This document shows positions 21,401 through 36,387 of a stretch of 64,000 nucleotides of DNA, piece by piece. Position 1 is the stretch's first letter, and the number at the start of each line of letters is the position of its first letter. The position numbers and the translations under genes were made by a program. This DNA is from Turnera subulata (taxonomy: Eukaryota > Streptophyta > Magnoliopsida > Malpighiales > Passifloraceae), in the NCBI GenBank assembly GCA_028386065.3, contig JAKUCV010006862.1, positions 48,940 to 112,939 on the forward strand, given 5' to 3'. The notes beneath the pieces were generated by a model. That model saw only the letters and a program-made list of their open reading frames with translations. It was not told where the DNA came from and did no database searches.

Positions 21401-23175
21401 TCTTGTTGATATCTTGTTGTGAGCGGTTTACCACACCAACCCAAGGAAACTTTAGCTTATAGGCTTTTCCTTCCAAAATCTGCATTAGCCAGAAAGTGAC
21501 TAAGAATGTGATGAAGCAAAAGAAATTTCAACAAAGACTTACATAAGAAAAATAAGCAAGAAATGCATATGTTTGAAAAGAATATTAATCAGCAAGTAAA
21601 CTCATGCATTACATTACCCAAACAAGAAGCTAAACCAACTTACATCTACTGCATCCGTACCCTTGTCCATTAGATCAATCTTTGTCAAGACTCCCAATGT
21701 CCTATCCCCTGAACATAAAAAGTGTTAGAATGCCGCTGACTAATACATTCTTCAGAGGTGTGTAATCCTAGCGACTGCACTTGTCGCTTCAAATTTCCAG
21801 TCCAATGTCCACGTATGTCTTTTTTGTACATACATAATATATGGTCCAAGGAGTTTGAAATCTAATGATGACCTAAAGCCACAAATATACCCCCAAGATT
21901 ACCTGTAGGGTCCACCTCACGAGAGATTTTAATTGCATCAGATGTGGCAAGATCTTGATTTGCGGGAGAAATTGCCAAAATTATACAGTTAGGCTGCACT
22001 CAAGCACGGAGAAAAAGAAGATAAGAGAAAAATGATAAACTAATACTTCTATAGACAAAATCAACAAGCAAAGCAGGTAGTCAAGTTCCTAGAAGAGTAA
22101 AATAATGGCAGCACTTATAAGATGTATTACCTTCTCGATATAGGAGCGAACCATATTTTCAATATCTTGCACAATACTGTCCGGTTGACCCTCTGCATTT
22201 GAAAAACATAGGTTATACATTCACAAAGACATCCAAACTTCCGCCTCATCAAGAACAGGAGAACCAAGCCAATTTCAGAGTCAACAAAAGCTAAATGATT
22301 CACAAGCAAAAATAATAGAAAAAAAAAACAAACTCTAGATAACAAATGGTACTAAGAAAATCATTGGGGATTGAACAAAACAGCACAATACTTACCAACT
22401 GCCACTTTTGTGAGCCCAGGAAGATCGATCAATGTCAAGTTCACAACTGCAAAGAACACCAAAAAGAATCTATTTAATAAAAAACATATTCGAATCATTC
22501 TTCTTCCCTCAATGCAAACCGGATACCGGTTAAGTTGTGAACACTGAGAACATACCATTGGGTGAAAATATACTGAGGTGGATAGGAACACTAGAGATTT
22601 GCTTGCTACGACCAGTCTCCCTATCAGTCTCGTCTTGAATTTCCTTCCTGACAGCAGCTACGTAGAGGGGAAAAAATGGAGTACAAACTTCAATGACTAA
22701 AAAGTTTACTTGCTTTGACTAGTGAAGAAATAACGGTTACGACGAGCAATAACGGAACCAAATAAAAAAAAAGGTACCGAAATCGGTGAAACGTTTCCTA
22801 GGGAGGTGCATGAACTCGGCGTACTCGCGGCTGCCTTCCTCGATCTTGTGGAGCTGGAGGACGAGAGGGCGGCGGGTGACGATGCCGGATCCACGTGGCA
22901 GGAAGTCCTTTCCGACTATGCTCTCCAGGACCGAAGACTTACCGGAGCTCTGTGAAGTTATCATAGCGAAGTGATTAGCGAAATGGAGGGTAAAGAGAGT
23001 AGAGAGAGAGGAGGAGGAGGAAGAGAGGAATGAGATCTGGAGGGAGAACCTGGCCGCCGACGACGGCGATGGCGGGGAGGGAGTCCCAGAGGGTGGGGAG
23101 AGCGCCTTCCCCGTGGTCGCCGAGGGCGGTGCATGCTCGTTGGAGCTTGTTCACTAGAGAAATCAAGTTATCCAT
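18436..23175 (-). CDS. DRP1A: Dynamin-related protein 1A (phragmoplastin-like), 15 exons, 609 aa
   Basis: Large GTPase that acts on membranes at the cell plate and in clathrin-mediated endocytosis (family knowledge). Exons: 23050-23175, 22778-22949, 22556-22657, 22396-22446, 22131-22192, 21903-21993, 21644-21708, 21285-21479, 21077-21196, 20874-20944, 20530-20755, 19829-19879, 18934-19162, 18673-18812, 18436-18564. They sum to 1830 bp in frame with GT-AG introns. G1 is GGQSSGKSS (residues 40-48, split by intron 1), G3 DLPG, G4 TKID, and NRSQ is the G5 region. The middle domain and the GTPase effector domain ([15 protein letters not shown]) follow. The C-terminus ends DIDAVAWAK, as in DRP1. 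There is no PH or proline-rich domain, as expected for DRP1. The N-terminus [20 protein letters not shown] is closest to Arabidopsis DRP1A rather than DRP1C/E. Length matches (610 aa). Intact. Confidence 0.96.
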
Positions 23176-24330
23176 TCCCTATAACAACGAGAGACAACGA
23201 CGAGACGGAGAACGGTGTCAGATTTCAGATCGCGGTGGATCTGAAAGGAAACGGCACCGTATGGATGGATGGGGAGAAGCTTAACTATGAAGCTTTCGGT
23301 GTTGATGGTGCTGTGGTTGAAGGTGTTGTGTTGTGTTGCTCTTGGTAGAGAGAAGAAGCGCGTTTTGGGGTTTTTAAGGGAGAGAGGGGAAAGAGTAAAA
23401 GAGGTGGTGTGTGTGTGTAGTTTTTTTGTTTCGAAATGGAGAGACATTTGTATGACTTTAGTAGAGAGAAGGGAGAAGCGGGCCCTACTAACTTGGCCGG
23501 CGATGATTTAGATACGCTGTTTTGTGACCGGCGGGATTGTTTCTCGGGTTATTGTTGCGAAATTTCCCCTTTGTATTTACTAACATGTCTAGTTGTTTTT
23601 AAGTTTTTTTTTTTTAACTGAGGACCCATCATTTTATTCATAAAATAAATGTTTGATCAACTTTTGAAATGTGTTGTAATTTTCACTTGTAATTAATGAA
23701 AGACATTGTTAATTATAAGTTGGTGTTTTTTTTTTTTTTACAAACTACCGGTATTCTATAGTTATTATCCCTTTTTTCTTTTTTAATTTATAATTTGTTA
23801 GCCAAAAGAAGATAATATAAATTGAATTTCTACAGGAAACTAAACTCATATTGAATTGGGATTCAATATATAAAATGACTAGCGATTGTTAACAATGTTG
23901 GGTTCTTTTTGCTGTTGGTAAATCTAATTGGGATATTGATTTCTCTCTTTTCTTTTGCGGCTTTGTAAATTTTCTTTTTGTTTTGGCTAATCAGTGGTGG
24001 GCAGACCTGGATGCCAGTGCCACCGGTTGGAATTTGAATCTTCACGAAGGCCCACCACCCACTTTTGGACTGAGGCAATGAAGTCTCGCGATCGTTATAG
24101 GGGGAGTATGGAGAACTTTTGAAAGCTAACGGCACAATATTGCAGCTTCAGGTGAGGTTGAGTTTTTTAAAAAGAGCAATCAAATGGCTTCGAACTTTAC
24201 GAAACCACTTTTTTTAATGGCCAACGTTCACTATTAAAAAAAATTACAGGACATGACCAACTGGGTAACAACCCTTCCATATTGGTCTGGAACAGAGAAG
24301 ACAAAATTCCTTTCAAAAAATTCTCTCCCT
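23176..24330. other. DRP1A promoter side and intergenic sequence
   Basis: Immediately upstream of the DRP1A start (minus strand) is a CT/CA-rich stretch typical of a plant 5' UTR (23176-23450). CCTTAAAAACCCC at about 23370-23382 is a weak TATA candidate. GCGGGCCCTAC (23479-23489) carries a GGGCCC core. Beyond this the sequence is AT-rich with poly(T) runs and no recognised gene. Confidence 0.4.
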
Positions 24331-24345
24331 CCCGCAATCGGGCCA

Positions 24346-24411
24346 TCAAATGCGGTTGCTATGACGAGTTCCTTGGATCCTTCTACAACGGTACTGTCTT
24401 TCACAGGATTC
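24346..24411 (+). pseudogene. Possible cyclophilin-type peptidyl-prolyl isomerase fragment
   Basis: One short plus-strand frame reads CYDEFLGSFYNGTVFHRI. The block YNGTVFHRI follows the cyclophilin active-site strand (family form YDGTxFHRIIKxFMxQGG, with the catalytic Arg). The similarity ends at once on both sides, and the QGG motif is missing. It is at best a gene scrap and could be chance. Confidence 0.3.
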
Positions 24412-25441
24412 TAACAGCAGGAGCCTTTCTCTCAAGGCTGAAGGGTTAGTATAAATAGAATGTTCTACATGTTGCCTCCTCACCTCACTTCCAGAAAAAA
24501 CCTTGCTTCATTGAAACCAGACATAATATTCACAGGAACCATAAATTTTGCATCAGCTTATGGTGCTTTGCCTATTACAAGCGAAGAGGAGAGCACAAAC
24601 GGGAATAATATGGAACATATAGAAGTCTTATGTATTACAAACAGAGTGAAGCACCCCACCAACACCACGAACAGGGTGAAGTTACAGTCGAGAAGATTCG
24701 CTGAAATGAAGTAGTCGCTCTAACTAGAACTGCTTGTGTCCCTAAAGGGGTCTGTCCTGGTGGACCACTTTCACTAGATATCACAATCTTGCTTCGAGAA
24801 TCAGTTCTTTTTTGATAGATACACTGCTATACTTCCACTTACACTCAAAGTTAACAACAGCCAAGAATAACCGAACACTTGGCATCAATTCTTCGTACCA
24901 TATAGTGCTCACTTTCAAGAGTCAAGCGCAAAGACAAAAAATTCCAACTGCATAATGTAAATAATAATTCCATTCACCAGACCCGCATCAGTCCATGAAA
25001 AATTGAGTCCAAAGACAAAAATTTCCAACGCCAGGAAATAAATAATAATCTCCATTCACCAGACTCACATCACATCAGTCCATGAACGGGAACCGGGAAC
25101 ATACAAAGGCAAGTAAAAAAGAATTAACGAATTTCTATTAAAATGCAAAGAGGAAGTTGCTACTTATTCTGTCATAAGATAAATCATGTAATGGACAAAA
25201 TGGTTATCCTGTATGGTAAGATATTCATCTATCTGAGCATTTAAATATAAAGAAAGCAACCCAGTATAAGGCAGCTTATTTACGGATAACATCTGTCATA
25301 ATATTTCTTTATCGGCTAAATATCTACCCCATATCTACCCCCAAGTAGTGTAGAAAAACCTAATCTCTGAGAACCTATAAGCATCGAGATCTGGATGTGA
25401 CAATAAATACTAGGTCTAAAGAGTATCAGCGGAATCAACTT
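24412..25441. other. Intergenic stretch downstream of the UGE gene
   Basis: AT-rich. It should include the UGE 3' UTR near 25300-25441. A near-duplicate of about 60 bp occurs (24950-24990 and 25015-25062: CAAAGACAAAAA.TTCCAA ... ATAATAATT/CTCCATTCACCAGAC). A minus-strand open segment near 24640-24820 is unrecognised. Confidence 0.4.
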
Positions 25442-28757
<3,316 letters not shown>

Positions 28758-28849
28758 CGTAACGAGAACAACAACAAATCACACAGCCAAAGCGGAAGAA
28801 AGTAAAGTGTGAGTTTTCGGTGAACAAAAGGAGAGGAGGAGAGGAATCG

Positions 28850-28857
28850 TATTTATA
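28850..28857 (-). promoter_or_regulatory. TATA box of the UGE gene
   Basis: TATAAATA on the minus strand, 93-100 bp upstream of the ATG at 28757. It is followed by a purine/pyrimidine-biased leader with an A/C-rich stretch just before the start. A second candidate, TATTATATAAAC, lies at about 28959-28970. Confidence 0.6.
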
Positions 28858-28970
28858 GGAAAGGGGTGAGGAATTATTAGAGGAAAGGAAATGAAAGGGA
28901 AAAGGAGCAATCACGAGAGAGCTGTGTTGTGGTGTGTGGGTACGCGCGGGTGTGTTGTGTTTATATAATA

Positions 28971-30280
28971 GGAAGTTAAAGAGGGAATATGCGAAAAAGG
29001 CAAAATGAGATGGAATTTGGAAAGCGAGGAATAATAGGAGTTATAATAACGGATTTCCCCTTTCCTTTCTCCGTTTTATTTCATTTTTTTTCTTTTCCTT
29101 TTTGGAGGAAGAGAAAGAGAAGAATAGAAGGTGTTGGTCTGCCACGTGGCGGGAAGATCGTCTGTTAACAGACTGTAGTAGGAACTAGGAAGAAGAGGAG
29201 GAGTTTTCTGTTCCTAAAGCCAAGTTTCGAGATTCTGTGTTGGATGGGTATGAATGTTTCTCTAAAATTTATTGATTTTTTCTTTTTGTTTATTGTGGTT
29301 TGTATTTGTTTTTTTTTAAATAAAAATTAAAGTTTGTTATTTATTGTTTGATTTTTCTTTGTTGCTATTTTCGAAGTCCAGATGTTTCGGGATACATCTT
29401 TATTATCCCTCCTATAACGGAGGAGTTCCTTGAGAAAATGCTATTGGGGAGGGGGGTCAAGATTGTGTAAATGGGAATATATTTCTTTATTGCTTTCCAA
29501 AACTTTATTGGGTTTTAATATTAGTGTGTTGCTTTTTAAAATAAAGGAATATTCAATGCATATGGGTTACACATGTTGATATGCAATTGTAAGGGTGTGT
29601 TAGGACATGATGGTATTTGTTCCATTTTGGACGAGACAGATCATCATCATCATCATCATAATCCCAAAACACCAGCAAATGGGGTTTGGTTTGCTCTCTC
29701 TACAGATACTTCTATTTCTATATTTTTTCTTCTTTCTTGTATGTATTAGAAAATCTAGGTGTTATTTGATGCTGGTTTGCTCGAGACAGATCATCATAAT
29801 GACTTGATTTTTCTTCTTTCTGTGAAGAATATGACGACATGATACCATAATCTTTTAGGCCAACCCACACACACATGGTCGTTTTAGTTTTAGTTTTAGT
29901 TTCAGTGCCTTTGGAGTAATAATATCTCTTGCAAGGTCATCTCCTAATTATGAAATTTCAGTTTTTAACGTTTTCGCTATTTCATGACATTAAAGAAAAA
30001 AAGAAGCAGCAAATGCAATTAATAATATTATCTTTCTTGATGCCTAATATAGCAGAACATATGCAAAACAATTACTACTCCACTACAATCAATCAATAGT
30101 TGTGAAGTGAATGCATGATTCATGTCATTATAGCCACCTTTATTTGCATAACAGGATAATAAATGATACGCGGAGTTTCCTTAATATTCTCATGACATGA
30201 CTATAGAAAATATTTAATGCATTTGATTTGTTTTTCAATTTGGAGGGGAATGATAGATATACTTGTTATAATTTGTATAT
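28971..30280. other. UGE upstream and intergenic sequence
   Basis: Besides the G-box there is a CAT/ATC microsatellite (29640-29662) with short flanking repeats of GAGACAGATCATCAT (29630 and about 29783). AT-rich, with no gene recognised. Confidence 0.4.
29143..29148. promoter_or_regulatory. G-box (CACGTG) in the UGE upstream region
   Basis: The perfect palindrome GCCACGTGGC (29141-29150) lies about 390 bp upstream of the UGE start. G-boxes of the form CCACGTGGC bind bZIP/bHLH factors, including ABA-response factors. Function here is inference. Confidence 0.45.
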
Positions 30281-30529
30281 TGTTATAAAACATGCATTAT
30301 ACATGTATGTATGTCATTGTATACATATCAAATACATACCATATATATACCAAACTTTATTATATATATATGTAATCAGAGTTAAAAATGATGGAATGAA
30401 ACTGGGTTGAAACCCGACCTCACTGGAAGCTCACCGGCTCCTCGCCGGAGCTTGGCCGGGATTTTCCTCCTCCCCTTAAACTTCTCCTTCACACTCATTT
30501 ATTTATATCACACTCATTTATTTATAACA
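30281..30529 (+). repeat. 5' LTR of copia-B
   Basis: TGTTATAAAACATGCATTATAC ... ATTTATAACA. It contains CACCGGCTCCTCGCCGGAGCTTGGCCGG, a strong dyad. The primer site CGTTATCAGCACAA begins at 30530. Confidence 0.95.
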
Positions 30530-31099
30530 CGTTATCAGCACAATGAGCTTCTATTCGGAGAAAAGAAAAGACTGACCGGAAATCGGTGAACGGAAGAAAG
30601 GAAAAAGAAAAAAAGGCTGCCGGCCGTTCGTCCTCGGCGGCGCGGAACCACCACTGCCATCACGACCCTCTCACTGTCGACGACCGAATGGCTCCTCCCC
30701 ACGAACCCTCTCTTCCGCGTCGCCTCCGTCTGGACGCCGTCGGCCACTCATGGCGTGCTCGCCTGCCGCCACTAGCCGCAGCCGTCTGCTCGTCACCGGC
30801 GGCGACGAAGGACGAACGGTAACAGCAACCGTTTTGTATTTATTTCTTTGTTTATTCCACCATTTTTTTTGTGTTTGTTTTAGTTGGATTGATTGATGAT
30901 GTTGGTTGATTTTTGTGTGTTTGGTTTGGTGGTTGGCCGTTTTTTTTGTTGACGCCGGCGAGGCGATGGTTTCCGGCTGTGTTTTTGGAGTTGACGGCGT
31001 GAACAGTTTTTGACCGGATTCCGATGAGCCTTGATGAGTTGATATTGTGTTCACGGCAATGTTGCATTTCTTGGCCGGAATCCGACGTGAACAGTATTC

Positions 31100-31241
31100 T
31101 TGGCCGAAATCCGGCTGTCTCGGAAATTTTCCCCGCAAGCCCGGAAGTGCTTGGCCGGAATTTAGCATCTTGGGACTTTCCTGGCAAGCCCGGAAGTGTT
31201 TGGCCGGAATTTTAGCGTCTCGGGATTTTCCCGGCAAGCCC
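31100..31241 (+). repeat. ~50-bp tandem repeat in the copia-B leader (about 3 copies)
   Basis: The unit GCAAGCCCGGAAGTG.TTGGCCGGAATTTTAGC.TC..GGGA.TTTCCC repeats with starts at 31135, 31184 and 31234 (spacing 49-50 bp). A more diverged copy precedes it. Copia-A has no equivalent. Confidence 0.8.
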
Positions 31242-31278
31242 AAATGGCTATTGTACTTTATTGTTTCATTTGTATTTT

Positions 31279-31562
31279 AATTGGGCTCGTATAAGGCCCA
31301 TCGCATTTTAATTTGCGGTTATTTAATTTTTATTGGGCTAATTTTTAAAAGGCCCATGATATATTATATATATTATTGCTGAAAGATTTATCGAGTAAGC
31401 ATATTTTATATTTTTATTACGATTGGGCTATTAACAAGGCCCATTGCATTTAAATTTCTCGCCTTTAATTTTATTTATGTTTTGCTTGGGCTTGTACTAG
31501 CCCCATCACTTTTAAATTTTTCCGTTATTTATCTTTAATTGGGCTGATTAATGAAAGGCCCA
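31279..31562 (+). repeat. Array of inverted TGGGC ... GCCCA pairs in copia-B (5 copies)
   Basis: Units at about 31279, 31335, 31423, 31487 and 31539 have the same design as copia-A 8068-8322. One unit has lost pairing (GGGCTTGTACTAGCCCC). Confidence 0.75.
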
Positions 31563-31605
31563 TGTTTATTTATTTTAATTGTCTTTATTTATTTAATTAT
31601 GTTAC

Positions 31606-31803
31606 TTGAATTTGAGGCTCTCAAAATTTTCAGAAGAAATTTTATCATGGGCATTAAATGCTGAAATGCATTTAAATGATAACAGTTTGGAAGACTGGAT
31701 GAAAGAGTCTAGAAGACTCCATAAAAGGAAAATGAGGCAAAAGACTGGATGCCTTACTGTAAAAAGATCATGCAGATCTTTGAAAAATGGGAGAAAAATA
31801 TGA
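31606..31803 (+). pseudogene. copia-B gag remnant
   Basis: An open segment of 65 codons contains LSWALNAEMHLNDNSLEDW, the N-terminal Gag motif of plant copia elements. It then jumps to GCLTVKRSCRSLKNG, which corresponds to the later family block YLTVKDPLxLWxNLKER. The intervening part of Gag is deleted. It has no zinc knuckle and is not a functional capsid protein. Confidence 0.65.
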
Positions 31804-32320
31804 CCACAAGTAGATGAATATTCTCCTGAGATTTTCTTACTTGTGTATGCATCGTACGCAAATGTGATTGTACATGATAATTGTGGTCATGATTATGCAT
31901 TTTCAATTGGTCTCAAATAGGCCTTATAACAAGGCATCTAGTAAATAGTTATCAAGTATCCCTAAAGGGCAAATGTAATATTGATGAAACCATATTTGGT
32001 CAAGATGATGACCATGATGTTAAAATATTATTCTTGCTTACCCTGAAGGTGCAAGTTCATATATATTGATTGATTTTATTTTTATGATCAGCTTTATTAT
32101 TCTTGTTATATTTATACATTATGTTTATCTTTATTACTGCTTAATTCTTTTAATGTAAATATGAAATTGTTGTTTCTCGAATAATGACCCGAACATTTGT
32201 CCTGAAGACAATGCCAGTTGACATCCAAGGGGGAGAATTATATGTGTGGATGTCAACTATTTCACATAGCATATGTGATAGTACAATCTCGAAATGAAAA
32301 AAAGGGGTTAATACGCTCTG

Positions 32321-32346
32321 GAAGAGCATATACTCTTGAAGAGTAC
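32321..32346 (+). repeat. YNGAA-loop hairpin pair in copia-B
   Basis: GCTC-TGGAA-GAGC, then ACTC-TTGAA-GAGT about 17 bases on. This is the counterpart of copia-A 8892-8921; the second loop reads TTGAA instead of CTGAA. Confidence 0.8.
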
Positions 32347-32565
32347 AGAATTCTCCCATTCACAGTAATAAAAGCTATCATTATGGATCATGTTAAGATT
32401 AATTCTGCTCTATTATCTGAAGCGAATAAGGCAGTATGATTATTTATGCCTGTGGCTGAGAATGAGATTCTAACTGGAGAAAGACAAATATGCATATTGT
32501 TATTGATCCATAACTGGAGAACATTCAAAGAAGAATGGTTCTCATACATATATTTAAACAGTAAT

Positions 32566-33249
32566 CTATCTGTTGGGCTCAACATTAACCCTGAAACTCT
32601 GAGCCTCACCATTAATGTTGACCCTAACGTTGTCGTTCTAGGAGAACCATATGCCACCCATATTATTTTCTCCAGGTATCTCAAACCGATTCGTTGCAGG
32701 AAAACGGAGTGGGATTACGCCATGATTTTCTCTTGCTTGCCACAAAGTCTCAGTAATCAGTACCATGTTAGGCTTGTACTGATTCTTCAGATCTCTTAAG
32801 GTACGCACAAAGTCTTGAGACCTTCTTGCTACACCCCTATAATTCCACAGTAAAAGTCGTACCTTAGGCCATGTAGGTGGTAACCTAGTCACCCTTGGGA
32901 CGCTCCGAGCCATCATGGAAACCTGATAATAACTACTTTGATTTAAAATTTGACATCAAGGCTCTAACTGAAATTCCTGCAGTCTATTAGATATGAAAAA
33001 TATAATAGAGTTAGCCGAGCCATAAAAGGAAGCCCTTAGATTTCTTTGGTCCTCTAGGAAGAATGTTTCTTCCATAAGAGTTACAAAGAACCTAGAAGAA
33101 TATAGTTCATCAACAAACACTAAACGAGGAATTCTCGCCAGATCATTCGGTAATTCCTCTTGCTGCTCATTCATCATGCTATATGCTAGCCTGTTCCTCC
33201 TTCCTAGAGAGGCACCCTCAACAAAGAAGACAGTTGCTGGGGAAGGCAT
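32566..33249 (-). pseudogene. Antisense ORF in copia-B, two stop codons, same length as in copia-A
   Basis: 684 bp from ATG (33249) to TAG (32566), identical in length to the intact copia-A copy. There is no frameshift, only two in-frame stops: TGA after residue 98 (after QEFQLEP) and TAG at the second Trp of the WFSW motif. It starts MPSPATVFFVEGASLGRRNR and retains LLLWNYRGVARRSQDFVRTL. It is probably recently inactivated. The neighbouring canonical TATA box suggests it was once expressed independently of the element. Confidence 0.8.
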
Positions 33250-33301
33250 TCTTTATGTGGTTTTTCTGAATCTATATGTTTCATCACATAATACTGCCCT
33301 C

Positions 33302-33309
33302 TTTTATAG
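33302..33309 (-). promoter_or_regulatory. TATA box upstream of the copia-B antisense ORF
   Basis: CTATAAAAGAGGG on the minus strand, 53-60 bp upstream of the ATG at 33249. It is canonical in sequence, and its spacing matches the weaker copia-A version. Confidence 0.6.
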
Positions 33310-33489
33310 CCTGAGCTTAGACAGCCAGGTGTCAGTATTTCAAATGTGGACCCTTTTACTTATCTCCGAAAAGATCCTGAAGATTTTTCGGTTTCACAAA
33401 ACTCCAAAGTTGCTTTTGAAAATGTTTGCTCAATAATTCTAATCTTTTCGACATGAGTGGCAGATATAAGCCTAAAATTGGCACATAAA

Positions 33490-33765
33490 TTGCAACTTGA
33501 AGCTAGCAATCTAAGTTATTAAACTTATCATATCCAGCCAGAAGCTGGAATGCACTAGCCTAAAGCTAGCAATTTTTAAGTGTTTAAATACACAATTTGC
33601 ACAGCCCGAAGCTGAGACCAACTAGAAGTTGGCTGATAAATATGTAATTTATAGCTAGTATGCCCCAGCCAGAAGCTGGTAAACAATCTTCCTAAGTCAT
33701 CATATCCAGCCTGAAGCTGGCATATATATATATAGCAGCCTGAAGCTGGCACCAACTTGAAGTTG
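33490..33765 (+). repeat. Hairpins with variable stem and YNGAA loop in copia-B
   Basis: TCCAGC-CAGAA-GCTGGA at about 33533-33549, CCAAC-TAGAA-GTTGG at about 33618, CCAGC-CAGAA-GCTGG at about 33665, CCAGC-CTGAA-GCTGG at about 33706, CAGC-CTGAA-GCTG at about 33738 and ACCAAC-TTGAA-GTTGGT at about 33750. The first differs from copia-A (TTCAGC/GCTGAA) by a paired T-A to C-G change. Confidence 0.85.
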
Positions 33766-34259
33766 GTACATGGACATATTGTTTGGTTTGACCGGTTGGG
33801 CCATCCCGGGTCAATAATGATGCACAAAATTTATTTGGTCATTCATTGAAAAACCAGAAGTTTTTTTTTTACAATCAATGAATTTCCATGCATTTGTTTG
33901 CTGCGAAATTAATAATACAGCCTTCCTAAGATGAGATTGGCCTAGACCAGCAAGTTTGGGATTAATTCTGGGATATGAATGCGGACTGATAAATCCACTA
34001 TGTTGACCATCTAGGTAATTTTTACGATGCATCGACTAGATGATCCATTGTGTGACGCAAGTTGGCATTGTGCGCACTTGTTTTAATGATTAAGCCACTT
34101 GCGGGTACATATCCCTAATTATGTTATTAGACTATATGTCTAAATAATGCTGGCATATTTTTTCAATGGATAATGTATATCATTGGAAATAAACCCAAAC
34201 AGATCTGGGAGAACATTGACAATTGATTGCAGGACCATTGATGAAATATAACTATTTGA

Positions 34260-36140
34260 GAAAATGGTATTTTACATGCAGCAGCACTTGTGTGCATCAA
34301 GCCAACAAGTTATCATAAGGTCTCCCCATTTAATTGGTTATTGGTCACAAAATATCTCCCATCTTCGGACCGTTGATTATGTACCAAATGCTCTACCACA
34401 GCATATTAAAGTTGGTCCTTAAAGAAGATTGGGAATAGATGTTGGGTATGAATCTCCATCAATTACAACGTTATTGAAACTATTGACTAAAAGATTGGAG
34501 ATTCATTTATAGCAAGATTTGCTTATTGTTAATTCGATATGTGTGTATACCCAACATCAGGGGGAGAAAATAAGCAACTGGATCAAGACATAATTAAAAT
34601 GTTATTCAATGCTTAATTTTGATCCTCAAACGAATTTGTGTGAACATGAAGTTCAGAAGATGATTCATTTGCAGGAAATTGATATGCAATTGCCAGACAC
34701 ATTTAAATTAAGTGTGACCATATACCAGCTGCAAATGCTCCTGTTTAAATTGATGTTCCTGAAGAACAATATAAGTATGCAAATAAATCTATAGATTATA
34801 CTCGGTTCCAAAAAGAAAAGAAATTCTCAATAGAGAAAAAGGAGCAAATGAGATAAGATGGCCCCAGTGAGAAAATAAGACCTCCAATAGAGGTTCAAAT
34901 TAAAAGTCCTCAAGTAGAGGAAAATCCTCCAGAAGAGGATGGTTTCTGACACAATTGATAAATTTCCAGAAGTAACTCAGGTACCTGAAATAAATGAGCA
35001 TGATGAGATTACAGTGTCAGGAATAAGATGGAACCAACGAGAAATAACCGTCGACGAAATAGTATTTTTATATAGCGCTAAATAAAATGAGGATCATAAA
35101 CCTACTAATGAAAGTAGGCGTTGTATGATTGGCCAAAATATATGAGATATAATTAAAGGCTGTGTTGGACTCGCATGTGAAGCGAGTAATTTTTCGGACC
35201 TGTAGTCCGTACACCAGATGGTGTAAAATTTAATCGGTCGGTAAATGGGTATTTGAGCGGAAAATATAAATGAGATATAAAGCACGGTTGCACAAGGTTT
35301 TACCCGAACAACCTTATTTTAATTATGAGGAGATACACTCCCCTGTGGTGGATGCAATTATTTTGATAAGTCTGGCATTATATGAAAAGAATTAGAAATG
35401 CATCTAATGAATACTTTTACAGCCTACTATGGATCCATAAGTTGTGAAATATACATGAAGATCCCCGAAGGATCCAAGTCGCCTGAAGCAACTAATTCCC
35501 AGGAAATTACAAAAATTGAACTGAGTTTAAATCATTTTGAGTATGGGTAAATTTATGTTGATTGGAACTCCAGAAGAGGCTTCCAAATACCGTGCTATTA
35601 GATTGGTCCTGGAGTATCCTGTCAAAGTGCAATTTACATTGCAAGAAATATAAAGCCTGAAGCTTTTGACTTAAGCCTATTGGCATGATATACATTTACT
35701 CTCATCTTCGGAGAATAACAAATGTGTAATCCTGTAAACCCGAAAGAGAGTAAAGTTGATTTTTGTAGGTGTAGATCCCTTATTTAATCCACATAAAGCA
35801 GAGACGGACATCAACTACAACTTTACACATGATATTGCAATATCATCGGGACTACAAAAGCAAGATGGCAAGATAGATGCTCCAAAGACAAAATCATGAA
35901 GATAATGCTGCCAACTCTGCCCAATTGAAGTAATGATCAGACAAAATATATATCACCAGAAGCTGACAAGGACGATTGGCATGCAACGACATGAAGCAAT
36001 CAATGGAGGCCAAAATGAGGGGGAGTAGAATACGCACTGCACTCTTTTTCCCTTCACCAAGTTTTTATCCCACTGGGTTTTTCTTGGTAAGATTTTTAAT
36101 GAGGCAGTATCCCCAAAGCGTATTCTACCCAACAACATAA
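34260..36140 (+). pseudogene. copia-B pol remnant
   Basis: Same fragments and same order as copia-A 10880-12500: LGIDVGYESPSI at about 34432, FDPQTNLCEHEVQKMIHLQ at about 34617, then eroded RT blocks including EEIHSPVVDA (about 35325) and MKIPEGSK (about 35455). The RT catalytic core is absent. High identity with copia-A outside hairpin changes. Confidence 0.8.
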
Positions 36141-36157
36141 TGACATCCAAGGAGGAG

Positions 36158-36387
36158 TGTTATAAAATATGCATTATATATGTATGTATGTCATTGTATA
36201 CATACCAAATACATATCATATACATATCAAACTTTATTATATATATATGTAATCAGAGTTGAAAATGATGGAATGAAACTGGGTTGAAACCAGACCTCAC
36301 CGGAAGCTCACCGGCTCCTCGCCGGAGCTTGGCCGGAATTTTCCTCCTCCCCTCAAACTTCTCAGTCACACTCATTTATTTATAACA
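36158..36387 (+). repeat. 3' LTR of copia-B
   Basis: TGTTATAAAATATGCATTATAT ... ATTTATAACA. It pairs with 30281-30529 and is followed by TATAT. Confidence 0.95.

Larger units (their letters stand above)
30281..36387 (+). mobile_element. copia-B: complete Ty1/copia element, non-autonomous, 6107 bp
   Basis: LTRs at 30281-30529 and 36158-36387 (TG...CA) are flanked by target duplication TATAT (30276-30280, 36388-36392). The LTR sequence differs from that of copia-A over most of its length, but the internal part from about 31270 to 36150 matches copia-A at high identity, including the same broken pol and the same antisense ORF. The 5' LTR has an extra near-duplicate of about 20 bp (CACTCATTTATTTATATCA) absent from the 3' LTR. 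The polypurine tract CAAGGAGGAG precedes the 3' LTR. Confidence 0.93.
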
